Of a DNA stretch of 64,000 nucleotides, positions 23,906 through 37,247 are shown in pieces. The notes under the pieces were generated by a model. That model searched no databases and had not been told where the DNA came from. It saw nothing but the letters and a program-made list of their open reading frames with translations. Every line of letters starts with the position of its first letter. The first letter of the stretch is position 1. The DNA is from Parietaria judaica (lineage: Eukaryota; Streptophyta; Magnoliopsida; Rosales; Urticaceae). Where the stretch lies: NCBI GenBank assembly GCA_954871525.1, contig CATOZS010000011.1, positions 124,001 to 188,000 on the forward strand, in the 5' to 3' direction. A program made the translations under genes and the position numbers.

Positions 23906-24607
23906 TTCCCATTTAACGCGAAAAAACCCTAATTGAACGATATTTTAAACAAAACATGAACTTCATAATGTGTAATTTTATCTCATTTACTTATTTTAAT
24001 CCCTAAATAGCGAAGCACTATCTCGTAGTTTCTATATCAAGCGGTTAACTGGTGAAAATCATTACCGAAAAGTGTTAAAAATTGGTTTTCTTACGAAAGC
24101 AAATACGATATGTTCTTGATTAAATTTGAGTTGCTAGACCATAATTAGGGTGGTATTACTAGTAATTGGGTTAGTTTTGGCATAAAAAGTTTTTGGAGCT
24201 CTTTCAAAACCCAGTTTCAACAATTAATGCGTGGTAAAAATAAAAACTGAGTCTTTTTCCCATTTAACGCGAAAAAACCCTAATTGAACGATATTTTAAA
24301 CAAAACATGAACTTCATAATGTGTAATTTTATCTCATTTACTTATTTTAATCCCTAAATAGCGAAGCACTATCTCGTAGTTTCTATATCAAGCGGTTAAC
24401 TGGTGAAAATCATTACCGAAAAGTGTTAAAAATTGGTTTTCTTACGAAAGCAAATACGATATGTTCTTGATTAAATTTGAGTTGCTAGACCATAATTAGG
24501 GTGGTATTACTAGTAATTGGGTTAGTTTTGGCATAAAAAGTTTTTGGAGCTCTTTCAAAACCCAGTTGCAACAATTAATGCGTGGTAAAAATAAAAACTG
24601 AGTCTTT
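23906..24607 (+). repeat. U69-U70: consensus-like monomers
   Basis: U69 (23906) is consensus-like. U70 (24257) carries t312g but not c85a, so the t312g mark is now found on a second background, which suggests conversion or recombination between neighbours. Confidence 0.85.
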
Positions 24608-26012
24608 TTCCCATTTAATGCGAAAAAACCCTAATTGAACGATATTTTAAACAAAACATGAACTTGATAATGTGTAATTTTATCTCATTTACTTATTTTA
24701 ATCCCTAAATAGCGAAGCACTATCTCGTAGTTTATATATCAAGCGGTTAACTGGTGAAAATCATTACCGAAAAGTGTTAAAAATTGGTTTTCTTACGAAA
24801 GCAAATACGATATGTTCTTGATTAAATTTGAGTTGCTAGACCATAATTAGGGTGGTATTACTAGTAATTGGGTTAGTTTTGGCATAAAAAGTTTTTGGAG
24901 CTCTTTCAAAACCCAGTTTCAACAATTAATGCGTGCTAAAAATAAAAACTGAGTCTTTTTCCCATTTAACGCGAAAAAACCCTAATTGAACGATATTTTA
25001 ACCAAAACATGAACTTCATAATGTGTAATTTTATCTCATTTACTTATTTTAATCCCTAAATAGCGAAGCACTATCTCGTAGTTTCTATATCAAGCGGTTA
25101 ACTGGTGAAAATCATTACCGAAAAGTGTTAAAAATTGGTTTTCTTACGAAAGCAAATACGATATGTTCTTGATTAAATTTGAGTTGCTAGACCATAATTA
25201 GGGTGGTATTACTAGTAATTGGGTTAGTTTTGGCATAAAAAGTTTTTGGAGCTCTTTCAAAACCCAGTTTCAACAATTAATGCGTGGTAAAAATAAAAAC
25301 TGAGTCTTTTTCCCATTTAACGCGAAAAAACCCTAATTGAACGATATTTTAAACAAAACATGAACTTCATAATGTGTAATTTTATCTCATTTACTTATTT
25401 TAATCCCTAAATAGCGAAGCACTATCTCGTAGTTTCTATATCAAGCGGTTAACTGGTGAAAATCATTACCGAAAAGTGTTAAAAATTGGTTTTCTTACGA
25501 AAGCAAATACGATATGTTCTTGATTAATTTTGAGTTGCTAGACCATAATTAGGGTGGTATTACTAGTAATTGGGTTAGTTTTGGCATAAAAAGTTTTTGG
25601 AGCTCTTTCAAAACCCAGTTTCAACAATTAATGCGTGGTAAAAATAAAAACTGAGTCTTTTTCCCATTTAATGCGAAAAAATCCCTAATTGAACGATATT
25701 TTAAACAAAACATGAACTTCATAATGTGTAATTTTATCTCATTTACTTATTTTAATACCTAAATAGCGAAGCACTATCTCGTAGTTTCTATATCAAGCGG
25801 TTAACTGGTGAAAATCATTACCGAAAAGTGTTAAAAATTGGTTTTCTTACGAAAGCAAATACGATATGTTCTTGATTAAATTTGAGTTGCTAGACCATAA
25901 TTAGGGTGGTATTACTAGTAATTGGGTTAGTTTTGGCATAAAAAGTTTTTGGAGCTCTTTCAAAACCCAGTTGCAACAATTAATGCGTGGTAAAAATAAA
26001 AACTGAGTCTTT
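24608..26012 (+). repeat. 4-mer repeat, copy 1 (U71-U74)
   Basis: U71 (24608): c12t, private changes at 59, 127 and 329. U72 (24959): a44c. U73 (25310): a219t. U74 (25661, 352 bp): c12t, one extra T before CCC at base 22, c96a, t312g. The series c12t, a44c, a219t, c96a recurs in the next 1404 bp. Confidence 0.9.
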
Positions 26013-27416
26013 TTCCCATTTAATGCGAAAAAACCCTAATTGAACGATATTTTAAACAAAACATGAACTTCATAATGTGTAATTTTATCTCATTTACTTA
26101 TTTTAATCCCTAAATAGCGAAGCACTATCTCGTAGTTTCTATATCAAGCGGTTAACTGGTGAAAATCATTACCGAAAAGTGTTAAAAATTGGTTTTCTTA
26201 CGAAAGCAAATACGATATGTTCTTGATTAAATTTGAGTTGCTAGACCATAATTAGGGTGGTATTACTAGTAATTGGGTTAGTTTTGGCATAAAAAGTTTT
26301 TGGAGCTCTTTCAAAACCCAGTTTCAACAATTAATGCGTGGTAAAAATAAAAACTGAGTCTTTTTCCCATTTAACGCGAAAAAACCCTAATTGAACGATA
26401 TTTTAACCAAAACATGAACTTCATAATGTGTAATTTTATCTCATTTACTTATTTTAATCCCTAAATAGCGAAGCACTATCTCGTAGTTTCTATATCAAGC
26501 GGTTAACTGGTGAAAATAATTACCGAAAAGTGTTAAAAATTGGTTTTCTTACGAAAGCAAATACGATATGTTCTTGATTAAATTTGAGTTGCTAGACCAT
26601 AATTAGGGTGGTATTACTATTAATTGGGTTAGTTTTGGCATAAAAAGTTTTTGGAGCTCTTTCAAAACCCAGTTTCAACAATTAATGCGTGGTAAAAATA
26701 AAAACTGAGTCTTTTTCCCATTTAACGCGAAAAAACCCTAATTGAACGATATTTTAAACAAAACATGAACTTCATAATGTGTAATTTTATCTCATTTACT
26801 TATTTTAATCCCTAAATAGCGAAGCACTATCTCGTAGTTTCTATATCAAGCGGTTAACTGGTGAAAATCATTACCGAAAAGTGTTAAAAATTGGTTTTCT
26901 TACGAAAGCAAATACGATATGTTCTTGATTAATTTTGAGTTGCTATACCATAATTAGGGTGGTATTACTAGTAATTGGGTTAGTTTTGGCATAAAAAGTT
27001 TTTGGAGCTCTTTCAAAACCCAGTTTCAACAATTAATGCGTGGTAAAAATAAAAACTGAGTCTTTTTCCCATTTAATGCGAAAAAACCCTAATTGAACGA
27101 TATTTTAAACAAAACATGAACTTCATAATGTGTAATTTTATCTCATTTACTTATTTTAATACCTAAATAGCGAAGCACTATCTCGTAGTTTCTATATCAA
27201 GCGGTTAACTGGTGAAAATCATTACCGAAAAGTGTTAAAAATTGGTTTTCTTACGAAAGCAAATACGATATGTTCTTGATTAAATTTGAGTTGCTAGACC
27301 ATAATTAGGGTGGTATTACTAGTAATTGGGTTATTTTTGGCATAAAAAGTTTTTGGAGCTCTTTCAAAACCCAGTTTCAACAATTAATGCGTGGTAAAAA
27401 TAAAAACTGAGTCTTT
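26013..27416 (+). repeat. 4-mer repeat, copy 2 (U75-U78)
   Basis: U75 (26013; c12t), U76 (26364; a44c, private changes at 155 and 257, the latter removing the SpeI site), U77 (26715; a219t, private g232t) and U78 (27066; c12t, c96a, g269t). About ten differences from copy 1 make this clearly older than the 4-mer at 4916-7723. Confidence 0.85.
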
Positions 27417-28118
27417 TTCCCATTTAATGCGAAAAAATCCTAATTGAACGATATTTTAAACAAAACATGAACTTCATAATGTGTAATTTTATCTCATTTA
27501 CTTATTTTAATCCCTAAATAGCGAAGCACTATCTCGTAGTTTCTATATCAAGCGGTTAACTGGTGAAAATCATTACCGAAAAGTGTTAAAAATTGGTTTT
27601 CTTACGAAAGCAAATACGATATGTTCTTGATTAAATTTGAGTTGCTAGACCATAATTAGGGTGGTATTACTAGTAATTGGGTTAGTTTTGGCATAAAAAG
27701 TTTTTGGAGCTCTTTCAAAACCCAGTTTCAACAATTAATGCGTGGTAAAAATAAAAACTGAGTCTTTTTCCCATTTAACGCGAAAAAACCCTAATTGAAC
27801 GATATTTTAAACAAAACATGAACTTCATAATGTGTAATTTTATCTCATTTACTTATTTTAATCCCTAAATAGCGAAGCACTATCTCGTAGTTTCTATATC
27901 AAGCGGTTAACTGGTGAAAATCATTACCGAAAAGTGTTAAAAATTGGTTTTCTTACGAAAGCAAATACGATATGTTCTTGATTAAATTTGAGTTGCTAGA
28001 CCATAATTAGGGTGGTATTACTAGTAATTGGGTTAGTTTTGGCATAAAAAGTTTTTGGAGCTCTTTCAAAACCCAGTTTCAACAATTAATGCGTGGTAAA
28101 AATAAAAACTGAGTCTTT
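27417..28118 (+). repeat. U79-U80: linker monomers
   Basis: U79 (27417) has c12t and c22t. U80 (27768) is consensus-like. U79 shares c22t with U66, another case of a mark on two backgrounds. Confidence 0.85.
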
Positions 28119-30225
28119 TTCCCATTTAACGCGAAAAAACCCTAATTGAACGATATTTTAAACAAAACATGAACTTCATAATGTGTAATTTTATCTCATT
28201 TACTTATTTTAATCCCTAAATAGTGAAGCACTATCTCGTAGTTTCTATATCAAGCGGTTAACTGGTGAAAATCATTACCGAAAAGTGTTAAAAATTGGTT
28301 TTCTTACGAAAGCAAATACGACATGTTCTTGATTAAATTTGAGTTGCTAGACCATAATTAGGGTGGTATTACTAGTAATTGGGTTTGTTTTGGCAAAAAA
28401 AAGTTATTGGAGCTCTTTCAAAACCCAGCTTCAACAATTAATGCGTGGTAAAAATAAAAACTGAGTCTTTTTCCCATTTAACGCGAAAAAACCCTAATTG
28501 AACGATATTTTAAACAAAACATGAACTTCATAATGTGTAATTTTATCTCATTTAATTATTTTAATCCCTAAATAGCGAAGCACTATCTCGTAGTTTCTAT
28601 ATCAAGCGGTTAACTGGTGAAAATCATTACCGAAAAGTGTTAAAAATTGGTTTTCTTACGAAAGCAAATACGATATGTTCTTGATTAAATTTGAGTTGCT
28701 AGACCATAATTAGGGTGGTATTACTAGTAATTGGGTTAGTTTTGGCATAAAAAGTTTTTGGAGCTCTTTCAAAACCCAGTTTCAACAATTAATGCGTGGT
28801 AAAAATAAAAACTGAGTCTTTTTCCCATTTAATGCGAAAAAACCCTAATTGAACGATATTTTAAACAAAACATGAACTTCATGATGTGTAATTTTATCTC
28901 ATTTACTTATTTTATTCCCTAAATAGCGAAGCACTATCTCGTAGTTTCTATATCAAGCGGTTAACTGGTGAAAATCATTACCGAAAAGTGTTAAAAATTG
29001 GTTTTCTTACGAAAGCAAATACGATATGTTCTTGATTAAATTTGAGTTGCTAGACTATAATTAGGGTGGTATTACTAGTAATTGGGTTAGTTTTGGCATA
29101 AAAAGTTTTTGGAGCTCTTTCAAAACCCAGTTTCAACAATTAATGCGTGGTAAAAATAAAAACTGAGTCTTTTTCCCATTTAACGCGAAAAAACCCTAAT
29201 TGAACGATATTTTAAACAAAACATGAACTTCATAATGTGTAATTTTATCTCATTTACTTATTTTAATCCCTAAATAGTGAAGCACTATCTCGTAGTTTCT
29301 ATATCAAGCGGTTAACTGGTGAAAATCATTACCGAAAAGTGTTAAAAATTGGTTTTCTTACGAAAGCAAATACGATATGTTCTTGATTAAATTTGAGTTG
29401 CTAGACCATAATTAGGGTGGTATTACTAGTAATTGTGTTAGTTTTGGCATAAAAAGTTTTTGGAGCTCTTTCAAAACCCAGTTTCAACAATTAATGCGTG
29501 GTAAAAATAAAAACTGAGTCTTTTTCCCATTTAATGCGAAAAAACCCTAATTGAACGATATTTTAAACAAAACATGAACTTCATAATGTGTAATTTTATC
29601 TCATTTAATTATTTTAATCCCTAAATAGCGAAGCACTATCTCGTAGTTTCTATATCAAGCGGTTAACTGGTGAAAATCATTACCGAAAAGTGTTAAAAAT
29701 TGGTTTTCTTACGAAAGCAAATACGATATGTTCTTGATTAAATTTGAGTTGCTAGACCATAATTAGGGTGGTATTACTAGTAATTGGGTTAGTTTTGGCA
29801 TAAAAAGTTTTTGGAGCTCTTTCAAAACCCAGTTTCAACAATTAATGCGTGGTAAAAATAAAAACTGAGTCTTTTTCCCATTTAATGCGAAAAAACCCTA
29901 ATTGAACGATATTTTAAACAAAACATGAACTTCATAATGTGTAATTTTATCTCATTTACTTATTTTAATCCCTAAATAGCGAAGCACTATCTCGTAGTTT
30001 CTATATCAAGCGGTTAACTGGTGAAAATCATTACCGAAAAGTGTTAAAAATTGGTTTTCTTACGAAAGCAAATACGATATGTTCTTGATTAAATTTGAGT
30101 TGCTAGACCATAATTAGGGTGGTATTACTAGTAATTGGGTTAGTTTTGGCATAAAAAGTTTTTGGAGCTCTTTCAAAACCCAGTTTCAACAATTAATGCG
30201 TGGTAAAAATAAAAACTGAGTCTTT
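28119..30225 (+). repeat. 6-mer series, first occurrence (U81-U86)
   Basis: U81 (28119, 352 bp): c106t, t204c, A8 run in place of ATAAAAA at 277-283, private change in the T5 run, a268t, t310c. U82 (28471): c85a. U83 (28822): c12t, a62g, a94t, c235t. U84 (29173): c106t, private g264t. U85 (29524): c12t, c85a. U86 (29875): c12t. A matching series is found at U102-U107, 7373 bp to the right, with other blocks in between. Confidence 0.85.
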
Positions 30226-31980
30226 TTCCCATTTAATGCGAAAAAACCCTAATTGAACGATATTTTAAACAAAACATGAACTTCATAATGTGTAATTTTA
30301 TCTCATTTACTTATTTTATTCCCTAAATAGCGAAGCACTATCTCGTAGTTTCTATATCAAGCGGTTAACTGGTGAAAATCATTACCGAAAAGTGTTAAAA
30401 ATTGGTTTTCTTACGAAAGCAAATACGATATGTTCTTGATTAAATTTGAGTTGCTAGACCATAATTACGGTGGTATTACTAGTAATTGGGTTAGTTTTGG
30501 CATAAAAAGTTTTTGGAGCTCTTTCAAAACCCAGTTTCAACAATTAATGCGTGGTAAAAATAAAAACTGAGTCTTTTTCCCATTTAACGCGAAAAAACCC
30601 TAATTGAACGATATTTTAAACAAAACATGAACTTCATAATGTGTAATTTTATCTCATTTACTTATTTTAATCCCTAAATAGCGAAGCACTATCTCGTAGT
30701 TTCTATATCAAGCGGTTAACTGGTGAAAATCATTACCGAAAAGTGTTAAAAATTGGTTTTCTTACGAAAGCAAATACGATATGTTCTTGATTAATTTTGA
30801 GTTGCTAGACCATAATTAGGGTGGTATTACTAGTAATTGGGTTAGTTTTGGCATAAAAAGTTTTTGGAGCTCTTTCAAAACCCAGTTTCAACAATTAATG
30901 CGTGGTAAAAATAAAAACTGAGTCTTTTTCCCATTTAATGCGAAAAAACCCTAATTGAACGATATTTTAAACAAAACATGAACTTCATAATGTGTAATTT
31001 TATCTCATTTACTTATTTTAATACCTAAATAGCGAAGCACTATCTCGTAGTTTCTATATCAAGCGGTTAACTGGTGAAAATCATTACCGAAAAGTGTTAA
31101 AAATTGGTTTTCTTACGAAAGCAAATACGATATGTTCTTGATTAAATTTGAGTTGCTAGACCATAATTAGGGTGGTATTACTAGTAATTGGGTTAGTTTT
31201 GGCATAAAAAGTTTTTGGAGCTCTTTCAAAACCCAGTTTCAACAATTAATGCGTGGTAAAAATAAAAACTGAGTCTTTTTCCCATTTAATGCGAAAAAAC
31301 CCTAATTGAACGATATTTTAAACAAAACATGAACTTCATAATGTGTAATTTTATCTCATTTACTTATTTTAATCCCTAAATAGCGAAGCACTATCTCGTA
31401 GTTTCTATATCAAGCGGTTAACTGGTGAAAATCATTACCGAAAAGTGTTAAAAATTGGTTTTCTTACGAAAGCAAATACGATATGTTCTTGATTAAATTT
31501 GAGTTGCTAGACCATAATTAGGGTGGTATTACTAGTAATTGGGTTAGTTTTGGCATAAAAAGTTTTTGGAGCTCTTTCAAAACCCAGTTTCAACAATTAA
31601 TGCGTGGTAAAAATAAAAACTGAGTCTTTTTCCCATTTAACGCGAAAAAACCCTAATTGAACGATATTTTAAACAAAACATGAACTTCATAATGTGTAAT
31701 TTTATCTCATTTACTTATTTTAATCCCTAAATAGCGAAGCACTATCTCGTAGTTTCTATATCAAGCGGTTAACTGGTGAAAATCATTACCGAAAAGTGTT
31801 AAAAATTGGTTTTCTTACGAAAGCAAATACGATATGTTCTTGATTAAATTTGAGTTGCTAGACCATAATTAGGGTGGTATTACTAGTAATTGGGTTAGTT
31901 TTGGCATAAAAAGTTTTTGGAGCTCTTTCAAAACCCAGTTTCAACAATTAATGCGTGGTAAAAATAAAAACTGAGTCTTT
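30226..31980 (+). repeat. 5-mer series, first occurrence (U87-U91)
   Basis: U87 (30226): c12t, a94t, g243c. U88 (30577): a219t. U89 (30928): c12t, c96a. U90 (31279): c12t. U91 (31630): consensus-like. The U88-U89 pair (a219t then c96a) is inherited from the 4-mer at U73-U74 and U77-U78. g243c alters the TTAGGG motif of U87. Confidence 0.9.
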
Positions 31981-32682
31981 TTCCCATTTAACGCGAAAAA
32001 ACCCTAATTGAACGATATTTTAAACAAAACATGAACTTCATAATGTGTAATTTTATCTCATTTACTTATTTTATTCCCTAAATAGCGAAGCACTATCTCG
32101 TAGTTTCTATATCAAGCGGTTAACTGGTGAAAATCATTACCGAAAAGTGTTAAAAATTGGTTTTCTTACGAAAGCAAATACGATATGTTCTTGATTAAAT
32201 TTGAGTTGCTAGACCATAATTACGGTGGTATTACTAGTAATTGGGTTAGTTTTGGCATAAAAAGTTTTTGGAGCTCTTTCAAAACCCAGTTTCAACAATT
32301 AATGCGTGGTAAAAATAAAAACTGAGTCTTTTTCCCATTTAACGCGAAAAAACCCTAATTGAACGATATTTTAAACAAAACATGAACTTCATAATGTGTA
32401 ATTTTATCTCATTTACTTATTTTAATCCCTAAATAGCGAAGCACTATCTCGTAGTTTCTATATCAAGCGGTTAACTGGTGAAAATCATTACCGAAAAGTG
32501 TTAAAAATTGGTTTTCTTACGAAAGCAAATACGATATGTTCTTGATTAAATTTGAGTTGCTAGACCATAATTAGGGTGGTATTACTAGTAATTGGGTTAG
32601 TTTTGGCATAAAAAGTTTTTGGAGCTCTTTCAAAACCCAGTTTCAACAATTAATGCGTGGTAAAAATAAAAACTGAGTCTTT
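31981..32682 (+). repeat. Inserted dimer U92-U93
   Basis: U92 (31981) has a94t and g243c; U93 (32332) is consensus-like. U92 is indistinguishable from U94. The dimer therefore looks like a two-monomer duplication next to the second 5-mer series. Confidence 0.85.
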
Positions 32683-34437
32683 TTCCCATTTAACGCGAAA
32701 AAACCCTAATTGAACGATATTTTAAACAAAACATGAACTTCATAATGTGTAATTTTATCTCATTTACTTATTTTATTCCCTAAATAGCGAAGCACTATCT
32801 CGTAGTTTCTATATCAAGCGGTTAACTGGTGAAAATCATTACCGAAAAGTGTTAAAAATTGGTTTTCTTACGAAAGCAAATACGATATGTTCTTGATTAA
32901 ATTTGAGTTGCTAGACCATAATTACGGTGGTATTACTAGTAATTGGGTTAGTTTTGGCATAAAAAGTTTTTGGAGCTCTTTCAAAACCCAGTTTCAACAA
33001 TTAATGCGTGGTAAAAATAAAAACTGAGTCTTTTTCCCATTTAACGCGAAAAAACCCTAATTGAACGATATTTTAAACAAAACATGAACTTCATAATGTG
33101 TAATTTTATCTCATTTACTTATTTTAATCCCTAAATAGCGAAGCACTATCTCGTAGTTTCTATATCAAGCGGTTAACTGGTGAAAATCATTACCGAAAAG
33201 TGTTAAAAATTGGTTTTCTTACGAAAGCAAATACGATATGTTCTTGATTAATTTTGAGTTGCTAGACCATAATTAGGGTGGTATTACTAGTAATTGGGTT
33301 AGTTTTGGCATAAAAAGTTTTTGGAGCTCTTTCAAAACCCAGTTTCAACAATTAATGCGTGGTAAAAATAAAAACTGAGTCTTTTTCCCATTTAATGCGA
33401 AAAAACCCTAATTGAACGATATTTTAAACAAAACATGAACTTCATAATGTGTAATTTTATCTCATTTACTTATTTTAATACCTAAATAGCGAAGCACTAT
33501 CTCGTAGTTTCTATATCAAGCGGTTAACTGGTGAAAATCATTACCGAAAAGTGTTAAAAATTGGTTTTCTTACGAAAGCAAATACGATATGTTCTTGATT
33601 AAATTTGAGTTGCTAGACCATAATTAGGGTGGTATTACTAGTAATTGGGTTAGTTTTGGCATAAAAAGTTTTTGGAGCTCTTTCAAAACCCAGTTTCAAC
33701 AATTAATGCGTGGTAAAAATAAAAACTGAGTCTTTTTCCCATTTAATGCGAAAAAACCCTAATTGAACGATATTTTAAACAAAACATGAACTTCATAATG
33801 TGTAATTTTATCTCATTTACTTATTTTAATCCCTAAATAGCGAAGCACTATCTCGTAGTTTCTATATCAAGCGGTTAACTGGTGAAAATCATTACCGAAA
33901 AGTGTTAAAAATTGGTTTTCTTACGAAAGCAAATACGATATGTTCTTGATTAAATTTGAGTTGCTAGACCATAATTAGGGTGGTATTACTAGTAATTGGG
34001 TTAGTTTTGGCATAAAAAGTTTTTGGAGCTCTTTCAAAACCCAGTTTCAACAATTAATGCGTGGTAAAAATAAAAACTGAGTCTTTTTCCCATTTAACGC
34101 GAAAAAACCCTAATTGAACGATATTTTAAACAAAACATGAACTTCATAATGTGTAATTTTATCTCATTTACTTATTTTAATCCCTAAATAGCGAAGCACT
34201 ATCTCGTAGTTTCTATATCAAGCGGTTAACTGGTGAAAATCATTACCGAAAAGTGTTAAAAATTGGTTTTCTTACGAAAGCAAATACGATATGTTCTTGA
34301 TTAAATTTGAGTTGCTAGACCATAATTAGGGTGGTATTACTAGTAATTGGGTTAGTTTTGGCATAAAAAGTTTTTGGAGCTCTTTCAAAACCCAGTTTCA
34401 ACAATTAATGCGTGGTAAAAATAAAAACTGAGTCTTT
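32683..34437 (+). repeat. 5-mer series, second occurrence (U94-U98)
   Basis: U94 (32683; a94t, g243c), U95 (33034; a219t), U96 (33385; c12t, c96a), U97 (33736; c12t) and U98 (34087; consensus-like) repeat U87-U91 at 2457 bp (7 monomers). The main difference I saw is base 12, which is T in U87 and C in U94. Confidence 0.9.
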
Positions 34438-35491
34438 TTCCCATTTAACGCGAAAAAACCCTAATTGAACGATATTTTAAACAAAACATGAACTTCATAA
34501 TGTGTAATTTTATCTCATTTACTTATTTTAATCCCTAAATAGTGAAGCACTATCTCGTAGTTTCTATATCAAGCGGTTAACTGGTGAAAATCATTACCGA
34601 AAAGTGTTAAAAATTGGTTTTCTTACGAAAGCAAATACGACATGTTCTTGATTAAATTTGAGTTGCTAGACCATAATTAGGGTGGTATTACTAGTAATTG
34701 GGTTAGTTTTGGCAAAAAAAAGTTTTTGGAGCTCTTTCAAAACCCAGCTTCAACAATTAATGCGTGGTAAAAATAAAAACTGAGTCTTTTTCCCATTTAA
34801 CGCGAAAAAACCCTAATTGAACGATATTTTAAACAAAACATGAACTTCATAATGTGTAATTTTATCTCATTTACTTATTTTAATCCCTAAATAGCGAAGC
34901 ACTATCTCGTAGTTTCTATATCAAGCGGTTAACTGGTGAAAATCATTACCGAAAAGTGTTAAAAATTGGTTTTCTTACGAAAGCAAATACGATATGTTCT
35001 TGATTAAATTTGAGTTGCTAGACCATAATTAGGGTGGTATTACTAGTAATTGGGTTAGTTTTGGCATAAAAAGTTTTTGGAGCTCTTTCAAAACCCAGTT
35101 TCAACAATTAATGCGTGGTAAAAATAAAAACTGAGTCTTTTTCCCATTTAACGCGAAAAAACCCTAATTGAACGATATTTTAAACAAAACATGAACTTCA
35201 TAATGTGTAATTTTATCTCATTTACTTATTTTAATCCCTAAATAGCGAAGCACTATCTCGTAGTTTCTATATCAAGCGGTTAACTGGTGAAAATCATTAC
35301 CGAAAAGTGTTAAAAATTGGTTTTCTTACGAAAGCAAATACGATATGTTCTTGATTAAATTTGAGTTGCTAGACCATAATTAGGGTGGTATTACTAGTAA
35401 TTGGGTTAGTTTTGGCATAAAAATTTTTTGGAGCTCTTTCAAAACCCAGTTTCAACAATTAATGCGTGGTAAAAATAAAAACTGAGTCTTT
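34438..35491 (+). repeat. 3-mer U99-U101 with long-A monomer
   Basis: U99 (34438, 352 bp) has c106t, t204c, the A8 run at 277-284 and t310c, like U81. U100 (34790) is consensus-like. U101 (35141) has a private g284t in the T5 run. U98-U99 mirrors U80-U81, 18 monomers apart. Confidence 0.85.
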
Positions 35492-37247
35492 TTCCCATTT
35501 AACGCGAAAAAACCCTAATTGAACGATATTTTAAACAAAACATGAACTTCATAATGTGTAATTTTATCTCATTTACTTATTTTAATCCCTAAATAGTGAA
35601 GCACTATCTCGTAGTTTCTATATCAAGCGGTTAACTGGTGAAAATCATTACCGAAAAGTGTTAAAAATTGGTTTTCTTACGAAAGCAAATACGATATGTT
35701 CTTGATTAAATTTGAGTTGCTAGACCATAATTAGGGTGGTATTACTAGTAATTGGGTTAGTTTTGGCAAAAAAAAGTTTTTGGAGCTCTTTCAAAACCCA
35801 GCTTCAACAATTAATGCGTGGTAAAAATAAAAACTGAGTCTTTTTCCCATTTAACGCGAAAAAACCCTAATTGAACGATATTTTAAACAAAACATGAACT
35901 TCATAATGTGTAATTTTATCTCATTTAATTATTTTAATCCCTAAATAGCGAAGCACTATCTCGTAGTTTCTATATCAAGCGGTTAACTGGTGAAAATCAT
36001 TACCGAAAAGTGTTAAAAATTGGTTTTCTTACGAAAGCAAATACGATATGTTCTTGATTAAATTTGAGTTGCTAGACCATAATTAGGGTGGTATTACTAG
36101 TAATTGGGTTAGTTTTGGCATAAAAAGTTTTTGGAGCTCTTTCAAAACCCAGTTTCAACAATTAATGCGTGGTAAAAATAAAAACTGAGTCTTTTTCCCA
36201 TTTAATGCGAAAAACTCCTAATTGAACGATATTTTAAACAAAACATGAACTTCATGATGTGTAATTTTATCTCATTTACTTATTTTATTCCCTAAATAGC
36301 GAAGCACTATCTCGTAGTTTCTATATCAAGCGGTTAACTGGTGAAAATCATTACCGAAAAGTGTTAAAAATTGGTTTTCTTACGAAAGCAAATACGATAT
36401 GTTCTTGATTAAATTTGAGTTGCTAGACCATAATTAGGGTGGTATTACTAGTAATTGGGTTAGTTTTGGCATAAAAAGTTTTTGGAGCTCTTTCAAAACC
36501 CAGTTTCAACAATTAATGCGTGGTAAAAATAAAAACTGAGTCTTTTTCCCATTTAACGCGAAAAAACCCTAATTGAACGATATTTTAAACAAAACATGAA
36601 CTTCATAATGTGTAATTTTATCTCATTTACTTATTTTAATCCCTAAATAGCGAAGCACTATCTCGTAGTTTCTATATCAAGCGGTTAACTGGTGAAAATC
36701 ATTACCGAAAAGTGTTAAAAATTGGTTTTCTTACGAAAGCAAATACGATATGTTCTTGATTAAATTTGAGTTGCTAGACCATAATTAGGGTGGTATTACT
36801 AGTAATTGGGTTAGTTTTGGCATAAAAAGTTTTTGGAGCTCTTTCAAAACCCAGTTTCAACAATTAATGCGTGGTAAAAATAAAAACTGAGTCTTTTTCC
36901 CATTTAATGCGAAAAAACCCTAATTGAACGATATTTTAAACAAAACATGAACTTCATAATGTGTAATTTTATCTCATTTAATTATTTTAATCCCTAAATA
37001 GCGAAGCACTATCTCGTAGTTTCTATATCAAGCGGTTAACTGGTGAAAATCATTACCGAAAAGTGTTAAAAATTGGTTTTCTTACGAAAGCAAATACGAT
37101 ATGTTCTTGATTAAATTTGAGTTGCTAGACCATAATTAGGGTGGTATTACTAGTAATTGGGTTAGTTTTGGCATAAAAAGTTTTTGGAGCTCTTTCAAAA
37201 CCCAGTTTCAACACTTAATGCGTGGTAAAAATAAAAACTGAGTCTTT
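35492..37247 (+). repeat. 6-mer series, second occurrence, first five monomers (U102-U106)
   Basis: U102 (35492, 352 bp): c106t, A8 run, t310c, but without t204c. U103 (35844): c85a. U104 (36195): c12t, local change at 21-23, a62g, a94t. U105 (36546): consensus-like. U106 (36897): c12t, c85a, private a318c. With U107 (37248) these repeat U81-U86. U105 lacks the c106t of U84, and U104 lacks the c235t of U83. Confidence 0.85.
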
